A stretch of DNA of 64,000 bases from Hyphomicrobiales bacterium (GTDB lineage Bacteria > Pseudomonadota > Alphaproteobacteria > Rhizobiales > Beijerinckiaceae), in NCBI GenBank assembly GCA_900470775.1, contig UCBZ01000037.1:1-64000 (forward strand), given 5' to 3'. Position 1 is the stretch's first letter. Each line of letters begins with the position of its first letter. Position numbers and translations under genes: made by a program. Of this stretch, positions 37,803 through 45,115 are shown one piece after another. The notes beneath the pieces were generated by a model. The model saw only the letters and a list, made by a program, of their open reading frames with translations. It was not told where the DNA came from and made no database searches.

Positions 37803-38777
37803 TTATTGCGTTTTCCCGCTAACAGCGCGCTGCCAATAGCCCTTCCAAAGACGGCTTACCCCGTGGGTAAGAGCGGCACTAGCTACCATAAGATACTGTT
37901 CGCCATTGCTGATTCGGCGATGGTCCTCGCGCCAAGCCATCTCACAAGAGTAGGCATTGAGGTACGGTCCGGCGATATGATGGTGCGTTCCAATTTCCGC
38001 GCGACGCAGGCGAGAGAAAAAGCTTTCCGCCATGTTGGTGCAGGACTGGCCGTCCGAATAGCACTCGCTGTGGTTGATGCGCTTCGTCAGATAGAACGTG
38101 TGCAGCTCGTCCCAATGCAGAGCTTCGTCAGCGTGAACCGTAGCGGACGGGTGCACGCGCTGGCCAATGGTCGGCAGCGAGGCGCCCTCTGACTTGAACA
38201 CGAACGGCAACGTGCGGCCGGCGCGCTCGCGCATGATGACCACGACGCGGCGCTTGCCGTTCTGGTTCTTCGCAAGGCGGCGGTCGACGCGGTTCTCTTT
38301 GAAGTTGGCGGGGCGAACGTGACCGCCGAAATAGGCGCCGTCGATCTCGACCTCACCCGAGACAGTCATATCAGCCATTTCAGCGGCCATTGCCTCGCGC
38401 AGCTTGTGCGTCAGGACAAAGGCCGTCTTGTACTGCACGTTGATGTCGCGGGAGAGCTGCAAGGCCGAATGGCCCTTGGCGCCGTTGACGAAGATCGCGA
38501 TGGCCAGGAGGTAGTCGCGGATGGCGAGTTTGCGGCTGGCGAAGATTGTGCCCGACGTAACCGAGAACTGATGCGTGCAAGCCTTGCACTTGTAGAGCTG
38601 CCGGGTCTTGAACGTGTAGACCGCACCGCAGTTGCAACGTGGGCAAACCGGATCACCGCCAGTGTCGCACCAACGGATCTGACGGAAGGCGCTATGGGCT
38701 TCCTCGTCCGACATACGGGCCACCGTCACCAAGGAGAGGGTGCGGGCCGCTGCGGAAAGGAGGAAGTGTTGCGCCAT
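37803..38777 (-). CDS. IS1595-family (ISXO2-like) transposase
   Basis: A 324-aa transposase. The N-terminal zinc ribbon has two CxxC pairs (VCPRCNCGAVYTF and LYKCKACTHQF), followed by SVTSGTIFASRKL. The catalytic core shows EIDGAYFGGH (first Asp), VHADEALHW (second Asp) and TNMAESFFSRLRRAEIGTHHH (third acidic/Asn region), as in IS1595. The protein appears full length and intact, so the element may still move. An operator-like dyad lies 9 nt upstream of the ATG at 38777, suggesting repression by the divergent XRE gene. Confidence 0.92.
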   Translation of the reverse strand: MAQHFLLSAAARTLSLVTVARMSDEEAHSAFRQIRWCDTGGDPVCPRCNCGAVYTFKTRQLYKCKACTHQFSVTSGTIFASRKLAIRDYLLAIAIFVNGAKGHSALQLSRDINVQYKTAFVLTHKLREAMAAEMADMTVSGEVEIDGAYFGGHVRPANFKENRVDRRLAKNQNGKRRVVVIMRERAGRTLPFVFKSEGASLPTIGQRVHPSATVHADEALHWDELHTFYLTKRINHSECYSDGQSCTNMAESFFSRLRRAEIGTHHHIAGPYLNAYSCEMAWREDHRRISNGEQYLMVASAALTHGVSRLWKGYWQRAVSGKTQ

Positions 38778-38785
38778 TTGCTCGC

Positions 38786-38800
38786 CAACGAATTTCGTTG
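38786..38800. promoter_or_regulatory. CAACG-N5-CGTTG operator-like site 2
   Basis: CAACG-AATTT-CGTTG, a perfect palindrome around its central base. It lies immediately upstream of the transposase start, where a bound repressor would block transcription or translation initiation. Confidence 0.65.
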
Positions 38801-38832
38801 ACGTCAGTGATATGCGTGGAAATGAGAGATGT

Positions 38833-38847
38833 CAACGCTAATCGTTG
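38833..38847. promoter_or_regulatory. CAACG-N5-CGTTG operator-like site 3
   Basis: CAACG-CTAAT-CGTTG followed by GGGGTTGA, very like the context of site 1 (CGTTGGGGTAG). A degenerate fourth copy (CCGCG-CTAGG-CGTTG, 38868-38882) ends 3 nt before the XRE start, which suggests autoregulation. Confidence 0.65.
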
Positions 38848-38885
38848 GGGTTGACTGAAAAAATCTCCCGCGCTAGGCGTTGGTA

Positions 38886-39119
38886 ATGTCTCCGGAACAA
38901 TGCCGAGCCGCCCGTGGGTGGTTAGACCTGTCACAGGACGAGCTTGCAAAAGCCGCTGGCGTCTCGCTGTCCACCGTTCGGGATTTTGAGAAGGGTCGGC
39001 GCACGCCGATACAGGCAACTCTAAAGGCAATGGAAGCTGCCCTTGTAGCGCAAGGGATCGAGCTTCTTTCGAAGGACGGCGCCGCATCAGGTATCGCTTT
39101 CCGATCGGTTGAACCCTAG
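38886..39119 (+). CDS. Small XRE-family repressor of the element
   Basis: A 77-aa single-domain helix-turn-helix protein (PEQCRAARGWLDLSQDELAKAAGVSLSTVRDFEKGRRTPI, then LKAMEAALVAQGIELL). It is transcribed divergently from the transposase, with three CAACG-N5-CGTTG-type sites between or around the starts. It is the natural candidate for an autoregulated repressor of transposition. ATG 38886 is used; TTG 38880 is in frame. No good ribosome-binding site is seen. Confidence 0.88.
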   Translation: MSPEQCRAARGWLDLSQDELAKAAGVSLSTVRDFEKGRRTPIQATLKAMEAALVAQGIELLSKDGAASGIAFRSVEP

Positions 39120-39124
39120 ATTAT

Positions 39125-39200
39125 GGGTGGAGGCGGGGGGAGTTGAACCCCGAGGGGAGACGCTGCAAATCGTTCCTTGGGCACCGGCCCTACCGCCCCC
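39125..39200 (-). ncRNA. tRNA/tmRNA-like sequence (possible remnant)
   Basis: On the minus strand GGGGGCGG (39200-39193) can pair with CCGCCTCC (39136-39129, one G-U) as an acceptor stem. GGGGTTCAACTCCCC forms a T-arm; the TTCAACT loop is typical of tmRNA 3' ends, and A-CC follows, but then C where CCA would need A. The D-arm is short and the anticodon arm weak. It may be a decayed tmRNA/tRNA end captured from an old island, or a tRNA mimic. Confidence 0.3.
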
Positions 39201-39205
39201 ATGAG

Positions 39206-39514
39206 AAGCGCCAACCTCTCACGAGGTTGGCGCTTCCGCTTAGAACTGGAACGAGAGCTGGTTAGGCCAGCGACGAGTATGTGCCCGAACGTGTTCGATA
39301 GAGCCGAAACGGCGGCGGACATACCAACGGACGTAAACGCGGAGAAGCATGGCTTCACTCCTTAGAAGGAGTGCCCCTTGTGTTCTCCAGCATTCAGCGT
39401 ATGCTCTGCGCGTGTGGCGCTAGGCATGGCTTTGCCTTCGCTCTCGGTTGGCACGAACCCCGAGAGACGCTGGCGCTTCTAGAAGGCCCGGGCTCCAACC
39501 CCCGGGCCTTTTCC
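39206..39514 (+). other. Gene-free stretch with serial hairpins and a terminator
   Basis: The 542 bp between the XRE gene and the XRE-ImmA gene (39120-39661) hold no supported CDS. Perfect stems lie at 39206-39235 (AAGCGCCAACCTC, loop TCAC) and 39356-39373 (CACTCCTT-AG-AAGGAGTG), with CTCTCGG/CCGAGAG at 39441-39466. A rho-independent terminator on the plus strand covers 39483-39514 (AAGGCCCGGG/CCCGGGCCTT then TT). A structured non-coding RNA is possible. From 39515 to 39661 only leader sequence of the next gene is seen. Confidence 0.4.
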
Positions 39515-39661
39515 ACACCAGGCAACCCCTCGACTCATACACCGCCGTCGCAGGAATGCAAGAACCGCGTCACTGTGTCCTGAAAATAATTCTACCGAAA
39601 CGGTTGAATGATCCTCGAAAATCAGTATGGTTCTGATGTTAGCGATGCAGGGGAGGCACGC

Positions 39662-40558
39662 ATGGCGAAACTCACACCGTTTGGCATTGCCCTCAGAAAA
39701 CTCCGAATCGAAAAGGAGCTTAGGCTTTTCGATTTGGCGGAGGCTATGCAGAAAAGTACCGCCCTGATCTCAGCTATCGAGACCGGGCGCAAAACGATTC
39801 CCGATGGCTTCGTCCTTGAAGTCGCTAGGGCTCTCGATCTGAACACTGCCGAGCTGAGACTGCTAAATTCAGCGAAAGAGCAGACCAGAAAAGAGGTCAA
39901 GGTCGAGCACCTACGGGGTGACCAGCGAGAGCTGATTGCGGCTCTGGCGCGTCGTCTGGACGACATGCCGCCGTCTTTGATCGATGAACTGAAGAAGAAG
40001 GTTCTGAAATCTGCGGAAGGCGAAATACCGTTTCAGCGCAAGCGGCGAGGGATGCTTGTCTCGCCTATGTCAGCGGCGGCTATCGAGAGCCTTGCTGGCA
40101 AGGTTAGAAATGTTTTCTGCAAAATGGATCGCTACGATTTTCCGATCATTGAAGTTCTTGAGATTAAACTACAAGAACTAGAACCCCGGTTCGTCTTTGA
40201 CGTCCGAGATGGGCATGAAATCGACGGCGACGAAGGCCGGGTAATCCCGGGAGAGCACCTTCTGATACTCCGGACTGACGTATACGACGGGGCTTGCCGC
40301 CACCAAGCGAGGCCTCGTTTTACGGCATGCCATGAGTTGGGGCACTATGTGATGCACCATGAGGCGACGTTGTCTCGCGCCACTACGAATGCGGACCCGA
40401 TTTATCGTGATGCTGAGTGGCAGGCTGATATGTTCGCGGGCGCTCTCATGCTTTGCCGCCGCCACGCGAGCGAACTGGCCGGGCCGGATGATGCGGCGGC
40501 AAAGTGCCGTATGAGCCCACATGCCGCTCGCGTGACGTACTCAAAGTACGAGCGGTAA
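39662..40558 (+). CDS. XRE-ImmA/IrrE fusion (HTH plus zinc protease)
   Basis: A 298-aa protein. Residues about 6-65 are an XRE helix-turn-helix (ALRKLRIEKELRLFDLAEAMQKSTALISAIETGRKTI), followed by a helical linker. The ImmA/IrrE domain (COG2856) follows, with an intact RFTACHELGHYVMHH zinc motif and the third-ligand region AEWQADMFAGALMLC. Relatives cleave or inactivate repressors in response to stress (ImmA of ICEBs1, IrrE in Deinococcus). GGGGAGG lies 6 nt before ATG 39662. The substrate could be the element's own XRE protein; this is inferred from proximity. Confidence 0.9.
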   Translation: MAKLTPFGIALRKLRIEKELRLFDLAEAMQKSTALISAIETGRKTIPDGFVLEVARALDLNTAELRLLNSAKEQTRKEVKVEHLRGDQRELIAALARRLDDMPPSLIDELKKKVLKSAEGEIPFQRKRRGMLVSPMSAAAIESLAGKVRNVFCKMDRYDFPIIEVLEIKLQELEPRFVFDVRDGHEIDGDEGRVIPGEHLLILRTDVYDGACRHQARPRFTACHELGHYVMHHEATLSRATTNADPIYRDAEWQADMFAGALMLCRRHASELAGPDDAAAKCRMSPHAARVTYSKYER

Positions 40559-40570
40559 CCGCCCCAAATT

Positions 40571-40597
40571 AGCCCGGCCAAGCGCCGGGCTTCTTTT
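40571..40597 (+). terminator. Rho-independent terminator after the XRE-ImmA gene
   Basis: AGCCCGGC and GCCGGGCT form a stem with a 5-nt loop, followed by TCTTTTT. It lies just inside the right end of the element and would limit read-through into host DNA. Confidence 0.85.
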
Positions 40598-40603
40598 TAT
40601 GGC

Positions 40604-40629
40604 CTAGGTGCGTTTGCTACCTAATGCCG
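40604..40629 (-). repeat. Right terminal inverted repeat
   Basis: Read on the minus strand it is CGGCATTAGGTAGCAA then ACGCACCTAG, matching the left end at 23 of 26 positions. The duplicated GGACTATC follows at 40630-40637. Confidence 0.9.
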
Positions 40630-40637
40630 GGACTATC

Positions 40638-41740
40638 CCACCGCCAAGCTCGACATCCGCCTGCTGATCGAAGCCGATGACATGGGCATGCAGGCGGCGC
40701 TGGCACGCCTGGCCCTGCCAGCCCATGTCACCGTCACGATCGTGCCGCCGGGCTTGCCGCGCACCAAGCCGCGGGCGCTCAATCTCGCCTTGATCGAGGC
40801 GCGCGGCACGTTGTTCACGATTTTCGACGCGGAGGATATTCCTGACCCGCAGCAGCTGCGCATGGCGGCCGCCCGGTTCCTGCGCGCACCGGAAGACCTC
40901 GCCTGCCTGCAAGCGCGCCTCGTCATCGACCATGCCGACGAAGGATGGCTGCCGGCCTTGTTCGCACTCGAATATGCCGGGCTGTTCGAGGTGCTCAATC
41001 CGGGCCTGCTGCGCTCGGGCCTGCCGATCATGCTGGGCGGCACCTCGAACCATTTCCGGACCCGGGCGCTAAGGGCGGTCGGCGGCTGGGATGCCTGGAA
41101 CGTCACGGAGGATGCCGATCTCGGCGTGCGGCTGGCGCGGGCGGGCTACCGCATGGGCGATCTGCCCTCCGACACGCGCGAGGAGGCGCCACTGACCCTG
41201 CATGCCTGGCTGAAGCAGCGCTCGCGCTGGATCAAGGGCTATATGCAGACGCTGGTGACGCATTCGCGCGCGCCGGTTCGGCTGCTGCGCGAGGCCGGCG
41301 TTCTCGCCACCTTTGCCTTCCTGTCGCTTTGTCTCGGCACGGTCGTGACTGCGCTGGCCTATCCGGCCTTCGCCGTCGCGGCATTCCTGGCCTGGCGCGA
41401 CGGGTCGCTGCTCTCGCCGACCAACGCCTTCCACAGCCTGACCTCGGGACTGGCGGTGGCGGTCTGGATCTTCGGGGCAATCGCGCTGTTCCTGCCGCCG
41501 GCCATCGGCGCGCTGCGGCGTGGCTCGCCGAGGCTGTTGCTCTATCTGCCGCTGCTGCCGCTCTATTACGGGCTGGTCTGCGTCGCCGCCTGGATGGCGC
41601 TGCACGAATATCGCGCGCAGCGCTTCACCTGGAACAAGACGACGCATGGGCTGGCTCGCCAGCGCGCGCCGCTCGCCGAGCCCTTTACAGGTGGCGCAGC
41701 CATTCCTGCGCCGCCTGGGCCGGAGGCTGCTCGATGTTGA
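40638..41740 (+). pseudogene. 3' part of the interrupted GT2 glycosyltransferase gene
   Basis: This piece continues the frame broken at 36214. Catalytic GT2 motifs are present: IFDAEDIPD (DxD-like), NVTEDADLGVRLARAGY (TED) and KQRSRWIKGY (QxxRW). About four membrane helices follow, as in processive synthases. The N-terminal nucleotide-binding part is on the other fragment, so the enzyme should be inactive unless the element excises precisely. Its 3' end overlaps the convergent SCO1 gene by 56 nt. Confidence 0.88.
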
Positions 41741-42281
41741 AGGCGCCGATGAAGCTGCCGTCCTTGCCCATCAGATAAACCAGGGCGGTGTGGTCCATGG
41801 TGTAGTCGTTATCCTTGAGCGGCACCTTGCGGGCATAGGCGCGATAGGCCTTGACCATGGCGTCGATCGCGGGCCGGTCGCCGCTCAGGCCGAGGATGCG
41901 CGGGTCGAAGGAGCCGAGATAGCTCTTCATCACCTCTGGCGTATCGCGCTCGGGATCGACGGTGACGAAGAGCGCGCGCAGCTTCTCGCCCTTCGCACCT
42001 GCCGCCCGCAGCGTCTCGGAGATCTCGAACAGCTTGGTCGGGCAGATGTCGGGGCAGTGCGTGAAACCGAAGAAGACCAGGAAGGGCGCGCCGCGCAGGT
42101 CCTTATCCGTGAGCGGCCTGCCCTCCTGCGTGGTCAGCGTGAACGGCCCGCCGACGCTCGCTACGCCGGACTGACCCTGCCGGCCGGGCGAAAAGGTCAG
42201 GATCGCGGCGGCGGCGAGCGCGAGCGCGCCGGCGAGGAAGACGACGAGAGGCAGGACAAGACGGCGATTCACGGGAGGCAT
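41685..42281 (-). CDS. SCO1/SenC/PrrC-type copper metallochaperone
   Basis: A 198-aa protein with an N-terminal membrane anchor (LVLPLVVFLAGALALAAAAIL) and a periplasmic thioredoxin fold. The copper ligands are in THCPDICPTKL (CxxxC) and the distant His in MDHTALVYL. SCO proteins help assemble the CuA site of cytochrome oxidase, the same process served by the PCuAC chaperone at 9211. ATG 42281 was chosen; the frame is open to 42386. It is preceded by a small membrane protein gene. Confidence 0.9.
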   Translation of the reverse strand: MPPVNRRLVLPLVVFLAGALALAAAAILTFSPGRQGQSGVASVGGPFTLTTQEGRPLTDKDLRGAPFLVFFGFTHCPDICPTKLFEISETLRAAGAKGEKLRALFVTVDPERDTPEVMKSYLGSFDPRILGLSGDRPAIDAMVKAYRAYARKVPLKDNDYTMDHTALVYLMGKDGSFIGAFNIEQPPAQAAQEWLRHL

Positions 42282-42322
42282 CCTGATGGCGGCCCGACCG
42301 GGCCACGAAACGGTAGGTGTCT

Positions 42323-42499
42323 TCAGAAACAGGCGACAATGCTGGCGATCAGGCCATCGGTGAAGAGACGGTCGCCCTCGCGCCACCAGAGCAGCAGGCC
42401 GGCCAGCAGCAGGGTTCCCGTCCCGCCGCCCAGCATGGCGATGCCCAGGCGCGAAGGCGCGGGCGCATCGGCTTCATGGCTGTCGTCGAGCTGTGTCAT
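42323..42499 (-). CDS. Small membrane protein upstream of SCO1 gene
   Basis: A 58-aa protein with one clear membrane helix (LGGGTGTLLLAGLLLWW) after an acidic N-terminus (MTQLDDSHEADAPAPS). Its function is unknown. It is 41 bp upstream of the SCO1 gene in the same orientation, so a shared transcript and an oxidase-assembly role are plausible. Alternative start: ATG 42511. Confidence 0.6.
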   Translation of the reverse strand: MTQLDDSHEADAPAPSRLGIAMLGGGTGTLLLAGLLLWWREGDRLFTDGLIASIVACF

Positions 42500-42635
42500 G
42501 AGCGGGAGCATAGCCCGACAGCGCCGCTGCCGGAAGCGGCATCCGTGACGCAGGCAAAGCATGACCCCAGCATGCTCGCCCCCCAGAGTATCAAACCGCC
42601 CAAATCCGTCGGGCGATGCCGAACACCCAAGTCAA

Positions 42636-42680
42636 TAAAAAACGGCAGGGCCCGTCGAGTGCCGCTCGGCGGGCCCTGCC
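42636..42680 (-). terminator. Rho-independent terminator of the DUF892 gene
   Basis: GGCAGGGCCCG and CGGGCCCTGCC form an 11-bp stem. On the minus strand it is followed by TTTTTTA (42636-42642). Confidence 0.88.
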
Positions 42681-42692
42681 TTGGATCTGCGA

Positions 42693-43196
42693 TCAGGCTG
42701 CCTTGGCAACCGCCGCAGAATTCGCCGGGCCGCCCAGCTGGGTCAGCGCCTTGTCGGTCTTTGTCTCTTCGGCCAGCGTCTCGTCGAGGAGCTTGACCGC
42801 GTCCTTGTGGCCGAGTTGGGTCGCCCAGGCCTTGAGGGTGCCGTAGCGCGCGATCTCGTAGTGCTCGACTGCCTGGGCGGAAGCGACCAGGCCGGCGTCG
42901 AGTGCCGGGCTGTCGGCATAGTCCTCCATTACGGCCTTGCCCTCTTCGAGGATGCCGAGGATGGCGTCGCAGGTCTTGGCGCGCGGTGCCTTGCCGATCA
43001 GTTCGAAGACCTCGCTCAGGCGCTCGACCTGAGCTTCAGTCTCGGTCTTGTGGGTCTCGAAAGCCTTCTTCAGTTCGGGCGACTTCGCCGCCTTCGCCAT
43101 CTTCGGCAGCGCCTTCAGAATCTGCTTTTCGGCGTAGTAGACGTCCTTGAGCATGTCGTGGAACAGCTCGTCGAGGGGCTTGGGGGTCGTGGCCAT
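42693..43196 (-). CDS. DUF892 (YciE/YciF-type) ferritin-like protein
   Basis: A 167-aa four-helix ferritin-like protein. Iron-type ligands are visible in LKDVYYAEKQILKAL, THKTETEAQVERL, AQAVEHYEIARYG and LLDETLAEETKTD. YciE/YciF proteins are induced by stress and bind a di-iron centre; the reaction is unknown. GGAGA lies 6 nt before the ATG, and a strong terminator follows. The C-terminus is alanine-rich. Confidence 0.92.
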   Translation of the reverse strand: MATTPKPLDELFHDMLKDVYYAEKQILKALPKMAKAAKSPELKKAFETHKTETEAQVERLSEVFELIGKAPRAKTCDAILGILEEGKAVMEDYADSPALDAGLVASAQAVEHYEIARYGTLKAWATQLGHKDAVKLLDETLAEETKTDKALTQLGGPANSAAVAKAA

Positions 43197-43399
43197 GGGT
43201 GTTCTCCGGGTTGGGGTACCGGTCGCCAAACGAGGGACAAGGCCTGCGGTTCCACTCCTCCTTTGTGGCCTTGTTTTCGTAACGTTTTCAGAAGGCGTTC
43301 CCTGGCGGGCCATTCCAAGCCGTGGCTTGCACGCCATGGCCGACCCGGTAGTTTCGCGGTCCTCCAGGGTGCCGTCAGCACCCCAACGGGCGTTGCGCG

Positions 43400-45100
43400 A
43401 TGACGATGGATGAAGCGACCTATTTCGCCCGGCTGCGGGAGTTGCAAAGCGCAGCATGGCCGGCCGGGGTTCCGCGCGAGCCCCGCTATCCGCTCGGCGA
43501 GATCGCGATCAGCGAGCATCTACGCGAGTGGGCCCGGCGCCAGCCGGACAAGCCGGCCTGCATCTTCTACGGCCGCGAGGTCAGCTATCGCGAACTCGAC
43601 GATCTGAGCGAGCGTTTTGCGGCGTTGCTGCATGCGCATGGCGTGCGCTCCGGCGACCGGATTGCCGTGTTCCTGCCGAACTGCGCGCAATTCATGCTGG
43701 CCTTCTTCGCGATCCTGAAGCTCGGCTGCGTCCATGTGCCGGTGAATCCGCTGTTTCGCGAGGCCGAGCTTGCCTATGAGCTCAACGATACCGGCGCGAG
43801 GATCGTCGTCTGCCTGGACAGCCTGATGCCGCTGCTGCGTCAGGTCCGGGACCAGACGCAGGTCGAGACCGTTTTCGCGACGAGCTTCGCCGAGATGCTG
43901 CCCGCGGAGCCGACCATGCCCGTGCCGCAAGCCCTGCTGCAGCCCAGGATCGCTTGCGAGGATGCGATCGACCTTTTGCCGGCGCTGGCGCAGGTGGCGA
44001 CGCCCGCACCGGTGGTCACGATCGATCTCGATGCCGTCGCGGCGCTGAACTACACCGGCGGCACCACCGGCATGCCGAAGGGCTGCATCCACACCCAGCG
44101 CGACATGCTCTACACCGCCGGCACCAGCCTGGCGGCGAGTTTCGAGCTTTCTCCCGACGACGTCGTGGTCAATTTCGTGCCGATCTTCTGGATCGCCGGC
44201 GAGGATACCGGGCTGCTCTTCCCGATGGTGGCGGGCGCGACCGTCGTACTGATGGCGCGCTGGGACGCGGTCGGCTTCATGACCGCGGTTGCGCACTACA
44301 AGGCGAGCTTCGCCTATCTGCTCGTCGACAACACCGTCGAACTCCTGGAGCATTCGGCGTCTGCGTCGTTCGACCTGACCTCGCTTCGAAAGGTCCGGGT
44401 CTCGTCCTTCGTGAAGAAGCTGAACCCGGATTTTCGCGCCCGCTGGCGCGCCTTGACCGGCGCCGACATGATCGAAGCCGCCTGGGGCATGACCGAAACC
44501 CACACGATGGACACCTTCACCATCGGCATGCAGCAGGATGATTTCGACCTTCTATCGCAGCCGGTCTTCGTCGGGCTACCCGTGCCCGGCACCGACTTCA
44601 AGATCTGCGATTTCGACAGCGGCACCCTGCTGCCACTGGGCGAGACCGGCGAAATCTGCGTGCGCACGCCCTCGCTGTTCAAGGGCTACTGGAACAGGCC
44701 GGAGGCCAGCGCCGAGGCGATCCGCGGCGGCTTCCTGCATACCGGCGATATCGGCGTCATCGACGAGCAAGGCTATCTGCACTTCCTCGGCCGCCGCAAG
44801 GAGATGCTCAAGGTCAAGGGCATGAGCGTGTTCCCGGCCGAGATCGAGGCGATGCTCGGTCAGCATCCCGGCATCGCAGGATCAGGCGTGATCGGTCGCG
44901 AGGATCTGGAGCGCGGCCAGGTGCCGGTCGCCTTCATCGCGCTGGGCGACGACGCAGCGGGGCTGGACGCGGCGGCGCTTGCGGCCTGGTGCCGCGAGCG
45001 GATGGCGGCCTACAAGGTGCCGGAAATCCGGATCGTGCAGGCCTTGCCGATGACCGCGACCGGCAAGGTCAAGAAGGAAGAGCTGCGCGCGCTACTCTGA
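43400..45100 (+). CDS. AMP-dependent acyl-CoA synthetase/ligase
   Basis: A 566-aa ANL-superfamily enzyme that activates a carboxylic acid to acyl-AMP and then acyl-CoA. The P-loop is LNYTGGTTGMPKGC, A5 is AAWGMTETHTMD, A7 is HTGDIGVID and A8 is LGRRKEMLKVKGMSVFP. The catalytic Lys of A10 is in PMTATGKVKKEEL. It is not preceded by a signal peptide. The acid substrate cannot be assigned; cyclohexanecarboxylate- or medium-chain-type ligases are closest in layout. It converges on phnX with a 15-bp gap. Confidence 0.88.
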   Translation: MTMDEATYFARLRELQSAAWPAGVPREPRYPLGEIAISEHLREWARRQPDKPACIFYGREVSYRELDDLSERFAALLHAHGVRSGDRIAVFLPNCAQFMLAFFAILKLGCVHVPVNPLFREAELAYELNDTGARIVVCLDSLMPLLRQVRDQTQVETVFATSFAEMLPAEPTMPVPQALLQPRIACEDAIDLLPALAQVATPAPVVTIDLDAVAALNYTGGTTGMPKGCIHTQRDMLYTAGTSLAASFELSPDDVVVNFVPIFWIAGEDTGLLFPMVAGATVVLMARWDAVGFMTAVAHYKASFAYLLVDNTVELLEHSASASFDLTSLRKVRVSSFVKKLNPDFRARWRALTGADMIEAAWGMTETHTMDTFTIGMQQDDFDLLSQPVFVGLPVPGTDFKICDFDSGTLLPLGETGEICVRTPSLFKGYWNRPEASAEAIRGGFLHTGDIGVIDEQGYLHFLGRRKEMLKVKGMSVFPAEIEAMLGQHPGIAGSGVIGREDLERGQVPVAFIALGDDAAGLDAAALAAWCRERMAAYKVPEIRIVQALPMTATGKVKKEELRALL

Positions 45101-45115
45101 CAGGTCCGGCTCTGT

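Larger units (their letters stand above)
36215..40629. mobile_element. IS1595-family transposon with passenger genes, 4,415 bp
   Basis: Inverted ends at 36215-36240 and 40604-40629 match at 23 of 26 positions, with the outer 16 (CGGCATTAGGTAGCAA) identical. The target duplication GGACTATC occurs at 36207-36214 and 40630-40637; 8 bp is the duplication size known for IS1595. The transposase at 37803-38777 is IS1595/ISXO2-like. Removing the element plus one duplication joins LDY-P-TAKLD in frame in the interrupted glycosyltransferase. Besides the transposase there are at least five ORFs, two terminators and a structured non-coding stretch. Base composition is more AT-rich than the host, especially 36700-37800. 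Confidence 0.93.

Noticed and set aside
39116..39358. 80-codon minus-strand ORF over the hairpin region
   Set aside because: It overlaps the tRNA-like and hairpin sequences, ends in a Pro-run and lacks a ribosome-binding site.
36215..40629. Integrative element inserted at a tRNA/tmRNA gene
   Set aside because: No integrase gene is present, and the boundaries are terminal inverted repeats with an 8-bp duplication. The tmRNA-like piece is internal and not at a boundary.
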